Source: Bordetella genomosp. 4 (GTDB lineage: Bacteria > Pseudomonadota > Gammaproteobacteria > Burkholderiales > Burkholderiaceae_B). Taken from it: a stretch of 64,000 nt of DNA. The notes below the pieces were generated by a model that was not told the DNA's origin, did no database searches, and saw only the letters and a program-made list of their open reading frames with translations. The position numbers and the translations under genes were made by a program. Where the stretch lies: assembly GCF_002261185.1 (NCBI RefSeq), contig NZ_NEVQ01000001.1, forward strand, positions 372,001-436,000. The letters are read 5' to 3'. Shown here in pieces: positions 52,470 to 61,076 of the stretch; within the stretch, counting starts at the first letter, position 1, and each line of letters starts with the position of its first letter.

Positions 52470-52489
52470 CGAAACCGTGTGCGGTTTCG
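52470..52489. terminator. Hairpin after the NlpD-like gene
   Basis: CGAAACCG-TGTG-CGGTTTCG is a perfect 8-bp stem with a 4-nt loop, 63 nt after the stop codon. There is no T-tract, so it may be a weak terminator or an mRNA-stabilising hairpin. Confidence 0.5.
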
Positions 52490-52620
52490 TGGTGGTTCGC
52501 AGGCGTCAAACGGTCTGAAAAAGTCTGCACTCCTGGATTAAGCCGTGCGTTTAGATTACGTGGAGATCATGATTATCACCATGTGCTTTTCACTTATGTG
52601 CTTTTTGCCAAGGAGATCTC

Positions 52621-53373
52621 ATGCACACCGCAATTGAATCTATCGTCATTCAAGACCATCAGCCTCGTTTGCCGCAACTGTCGGCGGGTTTGGCTGCCCA
52701 GGGCTGGGTGGTCCGCGCCTGCCAGACGACGAGTGCTTTGGCAGATCTGGTCGAAGTTTCCGTGCCCCAGGTGTTGATCCTGGAAAACGGCGAAAGCGAC
52801 CTGCGTACCGCTGTAGGTATTGCGCGTTATGCAGCCCCCAATGCGGCACTGATCGTCCTGGTCGATGATGCCGACGTGGACGCACGGATTGTTGCCTTGG
52901 ACGCGGGCGCCGATGCTTGCTGCCTGATGTCGACCGACGTGCGCGAACTCTGCGCTCTAGGGCGTTCGTTAAGCCGGTTGCGTACGCTTTCACCTGAGCG
53001 TTCTGCCCGAGAGACGCCGCTATGGCGGCTGACGCATTCCGGACGCGTGCTGGCGGGGCCGCGCGGTCAGCACCTGCCCTTGACGTTCACCGAAAGCGCG
53101 TTCTTCCTACGTTTGCTGTCTTCACCTGGGCATCGCTTGCCGCGCGAGCGTCTGGTGGCCACGTCGGTAGCGGCAGGGCCACGCAGCCGGCACTCGGCGC
53201 GCAGTGTGGATGTCATGGTCTCGCGCCTACGAGCCAAAGCGGAACGGCTGGGAGTCGGGCTGCCGCTATTGGCCGTACGGCAGTGGGGTTACATTTTCCT
53301 GGCTGATGCGGTGCCCGAGGGTGGTGCCTTTGAAGAAACGCCAAAGGCATCGCCGGCCAGCTATGTCAACTAA
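52621..53373 (+). CDS. OmpR-type winged-helix regulator with degenerate receiver
   Basis: A 250-residue protein laid out as a response regulator, but the receiver lacks its phosphorylation chemistry. The phosphoacceptor position in [10 protein letters not shown] is Glu55, the switch Thr is Val (IVLVDD), the Lys is Ser ([10 protein letters not shown]) and one of the acidic pair is Gln11 (VIQDHQP). The winged helix ([63 protein letters not shown]) looks intact. It should therefore act independently of a kinase. No kinase is nearby. Its stop overlaps that of the convergent proB by 3 nt. Confidence 0.85.
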   Translation: MHTAIESIVIQDHQPRLPQLSAGLAAQGWVVRACQTTSALADLVEVSVPQVLILENGESDLRTAVGIARYAAPNAALIVLVDDADVDARIVALDAGADACCLMSTDVRELCALGRSLSRLRTLSPERSARETPLWRLTHSGRVLAGPRGQHLPLTFTESAFFLRLLSSPGHRLPRERLVATSVAAGPRSRHSARSVDVMVSRLRAKAERLGVGLPLLAVRQWGYIFLADAVPEGGAFEETPKASPASYVN

Positions 53374-54506
53374 GTGATGACCAGGTTATCTCGATGCATT
53401 AATTCTGGGTCGCTCATGCTGCCCAGAATCGATGCAATCCGAGACGACGGCTGACGCAAGATGCGTCGCGTGTCGGTTGACGAGTAATTGATCAAGCCGC
53501 GCGCGCACTCGGTACCTTGCGCGTCCAGGCACGCCACCACGTCGCCCCGCTCGAATTCGCCTTGTACGTCGACGACCCCGATCGAAAGCAGGCTCTTGCC
53601 GTCATGGAGCAGTGCTCTGACTGCACCCTCGTCCAGAATGACCCGGCCGCGCAAGCGCAGGTGGTCTGCCAGCCATTGCTTGCGGGCCGACCAGACGGGC
53701 AATGTGGCGCGCAATTCGGTGCCGATACATTCCCCTTGTGCCAGGCGTGTCAGTACGTCGCGTTCGCGGCCAGAGGCGATGACTGTGTGTGCTCCACTGT
53801 GTGCCGCGCGTTTGGCGGCCAGGATCTTGGTGAGCATGCCACCGGTACCGATACCTGAACCGGCGCCGCCAGCCATGGCTTCCAACGCAAGATCGCCAGC
53901 CTGAGCATGTGAGATAAAGACCGCATTGGGATTCTTGCGCGGGTCAGAGTCATAAAGACCGCGCTGATCCGTCAGGATGACCAGCGTGTCCGCCTCGATC
54001 AGGTTGGTGACCAAGGCCCCCAGGGTATCGTTGTCGCCCAAGCGGATTTCGTCGGTGACGACCGTGTCATTTTCATTGACGATCGGCACCACGCCCATGC
54101 GCAACAGGGAAAACAGGGTGCTGCGTGCATTCAAATAGCGGCGGCGATCGGCCAGATCCTCATGGGTGAGTAGAATCTGCGCGGTACGAAGTCCATGCTC
54201 TGCGAATGCTGCCTCGTACGCCTGGCACAGCCCCATCTGGCCCACGGCTGCTGCCGCCTGGAGCTCGTGCATGGCGGAGGGGCGCTTGCGCCAGCCCAGC
54301 CGGGCCATGCCTTCGGCAATGGCGCCACTGGATACGAGAATGACTTGTTTGCCTTGCTGGCGCAATGTGGCGATTTGAGCCGCCCAGTGCGCGACGGCGA
54401 TGCGGTCCAGCCCTCGGCCTTCGTTGGTGACCAGAGAGGATCCGACTTTGGCCACCAAACGGGTGGCCGAAGCAACAACAGAAACAGCGGTGTGATCGGC
54501 AGTCAT
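53370..54506 (-). CDS. proB: Glutamate 5-kinase
   Basis: A 378-residue enzyme, first step of proline synthesis: ATP plus glutamate to glutamyl-5-phosphate. Amino-acid-kinase domain: [83 protein letters not shown] and [25 protein letters not shown]. The C-terminal 80 or so residues are the PUA domain ([42 protein letters not shown]). ATG 54506 gives the usual length; the frame extends to 54551. It follows obgE by 90 nt, the standard betaproteobacterial order rplU-rpmA-obgE-proB. Confidence 0.97.
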   Translation of the reverse strand: MTADHTAVSVVASATRLVAKVGSSLVTNEGRGLDRIAVAHWAAQIATLRQQGKQVILVSSGAIAEGMARLGWRKRPSAMHELQAAAAVGQMGLCQAYEAAFAEHGLRTAQILLTHEDLADRRRYLNARSTLFSLLRMGVVPIVNENDTVVTDEIRLGDNDTLGALVTNLIEADTLVILTDQRGLYDSDPRKNPNAVFISHAQAGDLALEAMAGGAGSGIGTGGMLTKILAAKRAAHSGAHTVIASGRERDVLTRLAQGECIGTELRATLPVWSARKQWLADHLRLRGRVILDEGAVRALLHDGKSLLSIGVVDVQGEFERGDVVACLDAQGTECARGLINYSSTDTRRILRQPSSRIASILGSMSDPELMHRDNLVIT

Positions 54507-54596
54507 GGCAATGACCGAAGTGTCGCGATGATGAGAGTGGTGGCCGCACATATGTCATGTACGGCGACCGGCGGAAAACGAAAATGCGATTATGGC

Positions 54597-55790
<1,194 letters not shown>

Positions 55791-55821
55791 TTATAAAACG
55801 GTTGCCGTTATCCGGTAACCG

Positions 55822-56082
55822 TTATTCGGCCGCCACAACCGACACGGTCTGCTTGTTCAATGCGCCTTTGAAGCCGAATTGAACTTTGCCGTCGACCAGC
55901 GCGAACAAGGTGTGATCCTTGCCGATGCCGACGTTGGTGCCGGGGTGGAAACGGGTGCCGCGCTGGCGCACGATGATCGAGCCAGCCGGGATGAGTTGGC
56001 CGCCAAATGCCTTGACGCCCAGTCGCTTCGATTCTGAGTCGCGACCGTTTCGCGTAGAGCCGCCGCCCTTTTTCTGTGCCAT
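55822..56082 (-). CDS. rpmA: 50S ribosomal protein L27
   Basis: An 86-residue ribosomal protein. It begins [29 protein letters not shown], the N-terminal extension that reaches the peptidyl transferase centre, and contains [39 protein letters not shown]. It is second in the rplU-rpmA operon, 40 nt after rplU. Length and sequence are ordinary for the family; there is no sign of a cleavable Firmicute-type N-terminal extension. Confidence 0.99.
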   Translation of the reverse strand: MAQKKGGGSTRNGRDSESKRLGVKAFGGQLIPAGSIIVRQRGTRFHPGTNVGIGKDHTLFALVDGKVQFGFKGALNKQTVSVVAAE

Positions 56083-56122
56083 TTTTGATTAGCTCCTGCT
56101 ATTCAATAACCGAGTCGTATCG

Positions 56123-56434
56123 TTAGGCCGTGATGGCTTCGATGCGGATTTCGGTGTAGTTCTGACGGTGGCCCTGGTGCTTCTGATAGTGCTTGCGACG
56201 GCGCATCTTGAAGATCTTGACCTTGTCGTGCCGGCCATGCGCAAGAACCGTTGCCTTGACCACGGCGCCAGCGACGATCGGAGTACCAACTTTCAGTTGG
56301 TCGCCTTCGCCCACCGACAGGACCTGGTCCAGGGTGATTTCTTGCCCAATGTCAGCCGGTATCTGTTCTACCTTGAGTTTTTCGCCAGCGGCAACGCGAT
56401 ACTGCTTGCCACCGGTTTTTACGACCGCGTACAT
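56123..56434 (-). CDS. rplU: 50S ribosomal protein L21
   Basis: A 103-residue ribosomal protein: [26 protein letters not shown], and the RNA-binding [31 protein letters not shown] 56434 is the family start; the frame stays open to 56509 but that part overlaps the promoter. A good sigma-70 promoter lies 47-75 nt upstream. It is first in the operon rplU-rpmA(-obgE-proB), divergent from ispB. Confidence 0.99.
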   Translation of the reverse strand: MYAVVKTGGKQYRVAAGEKLKVEQIPADIGQEITLDQVLSVGEGDQLKVGTPIVAGAVVKATVLAHGRHDKVKIFKMRRRKHYQKHQGHRQNYTEIRIEAITA

Positions 56435-56480
56435 GGGGTATTCCTTAAAAATAGGGATTTCGGTATTGACCGAACCAAAG

Positions 56481-56509
56481 ATTCTAACTCGGGGTTGCGG
56501 AAAAGTCAA
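56481..56509 (-). promoter_or_regulatory. Sigma-70 promoter of rplU-rpmA
   Basis: On the minus strand TTGACT (56509-56504) and TAGAAT (56486-56481) are separated by 17 nt, close to consensus, with a leader of about 40 nt before rplU. Confidence 0.8.
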
Positions 56510-56714
56510 AATTTCCTTATGGGGCGGGTGGTTAGCCCGACTGGAGCGCTCGGTTCGCGGGGCGGTTCCGGCCTGCTGGGCGTTTTACCTGCCCGTGGCC
56601 AGCGTGCTGGTGATACCTCGTATAATTTGCGAGGCCCCGACAGCAGCGCGATTGCCTGCGTTGATACATCACAGAGCCTCGGGTCGGCTCTCCCTAATAC
56701 CTGCCGGATACGTT

Positions 56715-57680
56715 TTGAATCTCCCTGAGCTGATCGCCCCTATTTCCGATGATATGAAAGCCGTCGACGCGGTTATCCGCGGACGTTTGGATTCGGAGGT
56801 CGTACTGATCCGGACGATTGCGGATTACATCATCGGCGCAGGCGGCAAACGCATGCGGCCGGCCATGGTGCTGATGATGGCGCGGGCGCTGGGTTATCAG
56901 GGTGACCATCACCATCTGCTGGCGGCTGTGGTCGAGTTCATTCACACGGCGACGTTGTTGCACGACGATGTGGTTGACGAGTCTGATTTGCGCCGCGGTC
57001 GAGAGACGGCCAATGCCATGTTCGGCAATGCGGCCAGCGTATTGGTGGGCGATTACCTGTATTCGCGCTCGTTCGAGATGATGGTCGAGGCGGGCTCGAT
57101 GCGCATCATGCAGATATTGTCCGAGGCGACCACGGTGATCGCCGAGGGCGAGGTGTTGCAATTGCTCAACGTCCATGATCCGGATGTCTCGCAGGAGCGC
57201 TATTTACAGGTCGTGCGTTACAAAACAGCAAAGCTGTTCGAGGCGGCTGCCCAGGTCGGCGCTGTGCTGGCGGGGGCGACGGCCGAGCAAGAGGCCGCCG
57301 CGGCTGCTTATGGTCGCCATATCGGTACCGCGTTTCAGTTGGTGGACGATGTGCTCGACTACAGCGGGGACGCCCAGGCGCTGGGTAAAAACGTCGGGGA
57401 CGACCTGCGCGAGGGCAAACCGACGTTGCCGTTGATCTGGGTGATGGAGCAGGGCACGCCCGCCCAGCGCGAACTGATTCGTAACGCGATTCAAACGGGT
57501 GATGCAGACTTTGCGGCGGTGGCCGAGGCCATCCGGGCGACAGGGGCGCTGGAACACGCGCAACAGGCCGCTTTGGCCGAGGCCGATATCGCCCGGCGGG
57601 CACTGGATATCCTGCCGATTTCCGTTTATCAGAAATCCCTGTTAGAATTCTGCGCTTTCGCGGTCAATCGAGATCGTTGA
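56715..57680 (+). CDS. ispB: Octaprenyl diphosphate synthase (IspB)
   Basis: A 321-residue trans-prenyltransferase that makes the ubiquinone side chain. First Asp-rich motif LLHDDVVDESD and second LVDDVLDYSGDA are both present, with GGKRMRPAMVLMMARALG upstream and GDYLYSRSFEMMVEAGSM between. The likely start is TTG 56715, giving NLPELIAPISDDMKAVDAVI, which matches the usual N-terminus; the next in-frame ATG is 56754. Upstream frame to 56193 overlaps rplU and is not coding. A TATAAT at 56621-56626 may be its -10. tRNA-Pro follows after 22 nt. Confidence 0.94.
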   Translation: MNLPELIAPISDDMKAVDAVIRGRLDSEVVLIRTIADYIIGAGGKRMRPAMVLMMARALGYQGDHHHLLAAVVEFIHTATLLHDDVVDESDLRRGRETANAMFGNAASVLVGDYLYSRSFEMMVEAGSMRIMQILSEATTVIAEGEVLQLLNVHDPDVSQERYLQVVRYKTAKLFEAAAQVGAVLAGATAEQEAAAAAYGRHIGTAFQLVDDVLDYSGDAQALGKNVGDDLREGKPTLPLIWVMEQGTPAQRELIRNAIQTGDADFAAVAEAIRATGALEHAQQAALAEADIARRALDILPISVYQKSLLEFCAFAVNRDR

Positions 57681-57702
57681 AGAAAACGCTGCATAAGCGA
57701 AT

Positions 57703-57780
<78 letters not shown>

Positions 57781-57800
57781 TGATTGGTGGTCGAATTTTT

Positions 57801-57821
57801 ACGGGTGTGCCCGACACCCGT
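57801..57821 (+). terminator. Hairpin after tRNA-Pro
   Basis: ACGGGTGT-GCCCG-ACACCCGT, a perfect 8-bp stem, 21 nt after the tRNA. It precedes a stronger terminator and may help 3' processing. Confidence 0.55.
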
Positions 57822-57827
57822 AGCAAG

Positions 57828-57861
57828 AGCCGGAACTGTGAATACAGTGTCCGGCTTTTTT
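57828..57861 (+). terminator. Intrinsic terminator of ispB/tRNA-Pro
   Basis: AGCCGGA-ACTGT pairs with ACAGT-G-TCCGGCT (one bulged G, 4-nt loop), followed by a T-run. A clear rho-independent terminator on the plus strand. Confidence 0.88.
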
Positions 57862-57863
57862 GT

Positions 57864-57937
57864 TGCCGGGCCACTCCAAAACAAAAACGCCGCCTCGGGG
57901 GGGCACAGCAGGCTGAAGTGCGGCGCGGGGCTTTTTT
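57864..57937. repeat. Diverged third copy of the intergenic repeat
   Basis: Starts TTGCCGGGCCACTCCAAAAC and has ACGCCGCCTCGGGGG, GCAGGCTGAAG and GCGGCGCGGGGCTTTTTTC, the same order of blocks as the repeats at 51454-51603 with many substitutions. The rest of 57938-58007 shows nothing. Confidence 0.7.
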
Positions 57938-58007
57938 CGCGTCTGCAGTGCGGCGGCCTGACTCTGGAACCTGGAACAGACTCGTAAGTATTGCTGCCGG
58001 CCTGTCG

Positions 58008-58349
58008 CTATTCTTTAATGAGGCGCGCGGCGACGGTTTTGATGGCCGTTTCGGCCAAGCCTACCGCTGCTCCCACCAAAAAACATCCCGCCATGCCCGC
58101 GGAGGCCCTGTCTTGCGGGTTGAGTCCCGGACCATCCCAAAGTGGATGTGCGGCGAACCCGCTGATGAGCATGGCATTGGCAGCGCCCATTTTCGTTTCA
58201 GAGCCTGGGGCCCCCCACCGTTGCAATGTGCGCACGACTGCCACGTATCCGATAACCGAATTGGCGGTCCCAAACGCGCGCAGGGTTGCGCCGACTGTGT
58301 CAAATCCGCCCGGAACAAGTTGAAGGTCTGAAGACGATAATTCACGCAT
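58008..58349 (-). CDS. Double-glycine leader secreted peptide 1 (microcin/bacteriocin-like)
   Basis: A 113-residue precursor. Leader MRELSSSDLQLVPGG fits the double-glycine type (hydrophobic residues at -4, -7 and -12 from GG), so the C39 transporter encoded upstream should cut after Gly15. The 98-residue core shows NSVIGY, a tryptophan-aspartate in HPLWDGPG, PQDR, and a C-terminal hydrophobic helix AGMAGCFLVGAAVGLAETA; two segments could insert in membranes. It is the closest paralogue of peptide 2. ATG 58349 is chosen because it starts the leader; the frame is open further to 58478. No strong ribosome binding site is seen. It is last in the cluster. Confidence 0.8.
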   Translation of the reverse strand: MRELSSSDLQLVPGGFDTVGATLRAFGTANSVIGYVAVVRTLQRWGAPGSETKMGAANAMLISGFAAHPLWDGPGLNPQDRASAGMAGCFLVGAAVGLAETAIKTVAARLIKE

Positions 58350-58410
58350 GGTGTTTTGAGTGACGAAGTTATGGATATTGGTGGTTGACGAAATAGAACG
58401 AAGACGCGCG

Positions 58411-58755
58411 TCAGCTTTTTTGCCTGACGTTCGAAATGGCTGCCTTGGCCATGTCTTCGAATAATCCGACGCTGGCACCGCACACGAAACTCGTCGCTAA
58501 ACCGGCGGCCGAGCGGTCCTCGATGGGTAGGTTCTGGTCATCCCACATTGAATGGCTGACGAAGCCGCCAATAGCGTTCGCGCCCGTGATGCCCTCGATG
58601 GTTCCAGAGGTGTTGAGCCCCACTCTCCGCTTTATTTGTACGGCGAGCATGTAGCCCACTGTCGAACTGATGGCTCCCAGTGCTCGCATTGTTGCAATGT
58701 TGGGAGTGGATCCGCCGGAAACTGATTGAAGGTCTGAAGAGAACAATTCTTTCAT
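58411..58755 (-). CDS. Double-glycine leader secreted peptide 2 (microcin/bacteriocin-like)
   Basis: A 114-residue precursor with leader MKELFSSDLQSVSGG and a 99-residue core. The core aligns without gaps to peptide 1 from GG to the C-terminus: ATMRALGA, SSTVGY, HSMWDDQ, IEDRSAAGLA and FVCGASVGLFEDM. One Cys is present in the C-terminal helix, at a position close to the Cys of peptide 1. ATG 58755 begins the leader; the frame extends upstream to 58794. It lies 60 nt after peptide 3 and 61 nt before peptide 1. A duplicated pair of this kind could act as a two-peptide toxin, or as variants of one (inference). Confidence 0.8.
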   Translation of the reverse strand: MKELFSSDLQSVSGGSTPNIATMRALGAISSTVGYMLAVQIKRRVGLNTSGTIEGITGANAIGGFVSHSMWDDQNLPIEDRSAAGLATSFVCGASVGLFEDMAKAAISNVRQKS

Positions 58756-58815
58756 ATATTTTTTAGCAGGATTGGCGCGTAACGACGCGGACACGTGGCA
58801 GAGATATCAAGTTTT

Positions 58816-59154
58816 TTAATGATGTTCTGAAGAGTTGCGTAGCTGCGCCTCTTCGGCGACGCTCAGGAAAACGCCCCAGAGAAAACCGAGGACCATTCCG
58901 ACATATAGGCGGTCGTTTCTGATGACATATTCCGGCTCATTCCATAGTGAGAGCGCTATGTTTCCCCCTCCAAACGCTGCGAGGCACGTGCCGATCTGCG
59001 TTTTTCCCTCGCTGAGGTTCAACGTCTGCATGACGTTTTTCATAAAGTCATAGCCCGCTAGAGAATTGACCATGCCGGCAACGGATATCGCGTTGTGGTC
59101 GAGCACTATGCCGCCAGCGACACATGAAAGCTCTGAAATCGGCAGTTCGCGCAT
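58816..59154 (-). CDS. Double-glycine leader secreted peptide 3 (microcin/bacteriocin-like)
   Basis: A 112-residue precursor with leader MRELPISELSCVAGG and a 97-residue core. Although divergent, it keeps the pattern of peptides 1 and 2: NSLAGY 14 residues after GG, Trp 35 residues after the Tyr (LSLWNEPE), NDR, Gly, and a long hydrophobic helix GMVLGFLWGVFLSVAEEA. A strong GGGAGGA ribosome binding site precedes ATG 59154, the best in the peptide set, so this may be the most highly translated. Leader position -5 holds a Cys, which is unusual. The flanking genes are all in the same direction. Confidence 0.8.
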   Translation of the reverse strand: MRELPISELSCVAGGIVLDHNAISVAGMVNSLAGYDFMKNVMQTLNLSEGKTQIGTCLAAFGGGNIALSLWNEPEYVIRNDRLYVGMVLGFLWGVFLSVAEEAQLRNSSEHH

Positions 59155-59250
59155 GGGTGTCCTCCCGGGTGATGACAGGTATGTTGTGTGCCTTGATAGT
59201 CGGAGCGTTGGATATGAAACCACCAAGAAAGCGAGGGAAACCGGCCATGT

Positions 59251-59550
59251 TCAAAAACATTCGGTCCAATCATCGTTCTCGTCGACAACGAACAACGCGA
59301 TCGCCACAGCAACGCCTATCGCCACAATGGCGGACTTTAATGTCCATCTCAGCAATGGATTTTCTATGCCGTCTATGAGCTGTCCGGGGCCTTCTAAGTC
59401 CATGGCGATGGGGGCGAATTCGGCTAATGGACCTTCGCCGTGATCGTATTGGCGGCGCAATCTGCCTGCCGCCATCGCAACGTCAACGTTGTGCAGTTGA
59501 CAGAATCCGCCGGAAATTTCTGTAAGCTCATGGTGAGATAGTGTTCGCAT
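59251..59550 (-). CDS. Double-glycine leader secreted peptide 4, unrelated core
   Basis: A 99-residue precursor with leader MRTLSHHELTEISGG and an 84-residue core that does not align with the other three. The core has a charged N-terminal half (GRLRRQYDHGEGPLAEFAPIAMDLEG), one strong membrane segment (SAIVAIGVAVAIALFVV) and an acidic tail DENDDWTECF. TTGGAG stands upstream of ATG 59550. It is first of the four, 53 nt after the TolC-family gene. It might be a second toxin, or an exported partner or protective protein, but the leader argues that it is secreted by the same transporter. Confidence 0.72.
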   Translation of the reverse strand: MRTLSHHELTEISGGFCQLHNVDVAMAAGRLRRQYDHGEGPLAEFAPIAMDLEGPGQLIDGIENPLLRWTLKSAIVAIGVAVAIALFVVDENDDWTECF

Positions 59551-59603
59551 GGCGATAACTCCAACGCCAAAAAAGAAGATATGAATGCTATGAGTCAACC
59601 GTA

Positions 59604-61076
59604 CTAATGATCACCAAGTTGATCAGGCGGCAGCGTATCGAGCGCAACGGCAACGCGGAACTGCGCCGCGAGTAATTCGTAATGCACGTCGATGGCGGCT
59701 TGTTCGACACTGGCGAGTTCGTCTTGCGCCTTGAGAAGCTCGACGACGGTGCCTACCCCTTGCTGATAGCGGATCTCGGCGCTGCGGTAGGCTTGTTCTG
59801 CACTGGCTTTCGCGTCTTTGAGCAGAGCGGCCTTTTGGGCGGCGCTGGTCATGTGATTGAAATCCGTGAGGAGCTTCCGTCCTTCTTCGAGCCATACGGC
59901 GCGTTCGGTTTCACGGGCTGCACGAGTTCGAGATCGAGCGGCATCGGTGGCGTAGCGGGTAGCGTTGCCGTCGAAAATGGGAATATGCACGGTGAGGCCG
60001 ACGGACCAGCTGTTGACGTTTTCTCTGGCGACGGCGTTGGCCGGAGGCGTGACGCCGAGGCGACGATCGGCTTGCAGGCTGACCTTGGGCAGGTGCTGGG
60101 CTGCAATGGCCTTGGTTTCGGCCTCGGCAGCCTGTGTATTGGCGCGTGCGGCTGCGAGTCGCGGATGATTGCGAATGGCGGAGGCGATGTGCTCGTTGAC
60201 GGTGGAGGGAGTCGTGGCGGGCGTTTCGGCAGCAATTGCTGTGGGCGTGTTGTCCGCGGCAGCCAGACTGAGGCGAGTGTGGCTGGGCAGACCGATCGCG
60301 GTGATGAGAGCTATCCTTGTGAGCTCGGCTGCCGTAGTTTTGGTCTCGGTGTCGACGAGGTGACGTTGCCACGCGACTTTGGCGAGAAGCTCGTCGGCAA
60401 TGGAGCCGACACCGCCCTCACGCAGGCGTTGCGTGGCGTGGAAGTTTTTCTGGGCGCGAGCGGCGGCGTCGCGAGCAGCCGTGGCGTTGGCTATGGCGCT
60501 GCGCGCCTTGTAATAGCTGTCGGCGACGGTGATGGCGCGATCGCGATTGACGAGCGCTTTGTTGTACAAGGCTGCGCTCAGTTTGGCATGTGCATTGTCG
60601 TATTGCGCGCTGCGCTCTCCGGAGTCGAACAGCAGCCAATTGAGCCCGAGCCGCGCATTGCCGCTGTATGCATGGAGATCGTAATTGCCCGCAGGGTGAG
60701 CAGGGTACTTGACGTGTTTGCCGATGCGGCTGGCGTCGGCATCGGCATTCAAGGTGGGCAGATACTTGGCGTTTGCGGCATCCAGGTTGGCGGCATTTTC
60801 TTCGATTGCGATAGTGGCCTGGTGTACATCCGGCGTTCTGCAAAGTGCAACCTGGACTGCATCGCGCAGACTCAAGCCCATTAATGTAGGAGGCATTTCA
60901 CAGACGTCGGCAGCAAGGTTGAGCTCGAGGGGTGGTGGCAGGTCAAGCGGCCGCCCGGCTGCAATGACTGGGTCTGCCGCCATCACCAGACTGGCAGCCA
61001 GAAGAACGGTAAGCGACGCAGGCGTGGTGCGCTTCAAACGGCTAATCATGTTCGTGCGCGGACAGAATGTGCTCAT
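59604..61076 (-). CDS. TolC-family outer-membrane channel of a type I secretion system
   Basis: A 490-residue TolC/OEP family protein with a signal peptide (cleavage near ADPVIAA, about residue 40). The two duplicated efflux domains are visible: LSLRDAVQVALCRTPDVHQATIAIEENAANLDAANAKYLPTLNADAD, and later STVNEHIASAIRNHPRLAAARANTQAAEAETKAIAAQHLPKVSLQADRRLG, followed by EIRYQQGVGTVVELLKAQDELASVEQAAIDVHYELLAAQFRVAVALDTL. ATG 61076 has GGGAGA upstream and overlaps the transporter gene by 35 nt; ATG 61049 is an alternative. It provides the outer-membrane exit for the peptides encoded downstream. Confidence 0.93.
   Translation of the reverse strand: MSTFCPRTNMISRLKRTTPASLTVLLAASLVMAADPVIAAGRPLDLPPPLELNLAADVCEMPPTLMGLSLRDAVQVALCRTPDVHQATIAIEENAANLDAANAKYLPTLNADADASRIGKHVKYPAHPAGNYDLHAYSGNARLGLNWLLFDSGERSAQYDNAHAKLSAALYNKALVNRDRAITVADSYYKARSAIANATAARDAAARAQKNFHATQRLREGGVGSIADELLAKVAWQRHLVDTETKTTAAELTRIALITAIGLPSHTRLSLAAADNTPTAIAAETPATTPSTVNEHIASAIRNHPRLAAARANTQAAEAETKAIAAQHLPKVSLQADRRLGVTPPANAVARENVNSWSVGLTVHIPIFDGNATRYATDAARSRTRAARETERAVWLEEGRKLLTDFNHMTSAAQKAALLKDAKASAEQAYRSAEIRYQQGVGTVVELLKAQDELASVEQAAIDVHYELLAAQFRVAVALDTLPPDQLGDH

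Noticed and set aside
59682-60884. A 400-codon plus-strand open frame opposite the TolC-family gene
   Set aside because: Antisense to a clear outer-membrane channel gene; Gly/Val-rich translation with no recognisable motif and no ribosome binding site.
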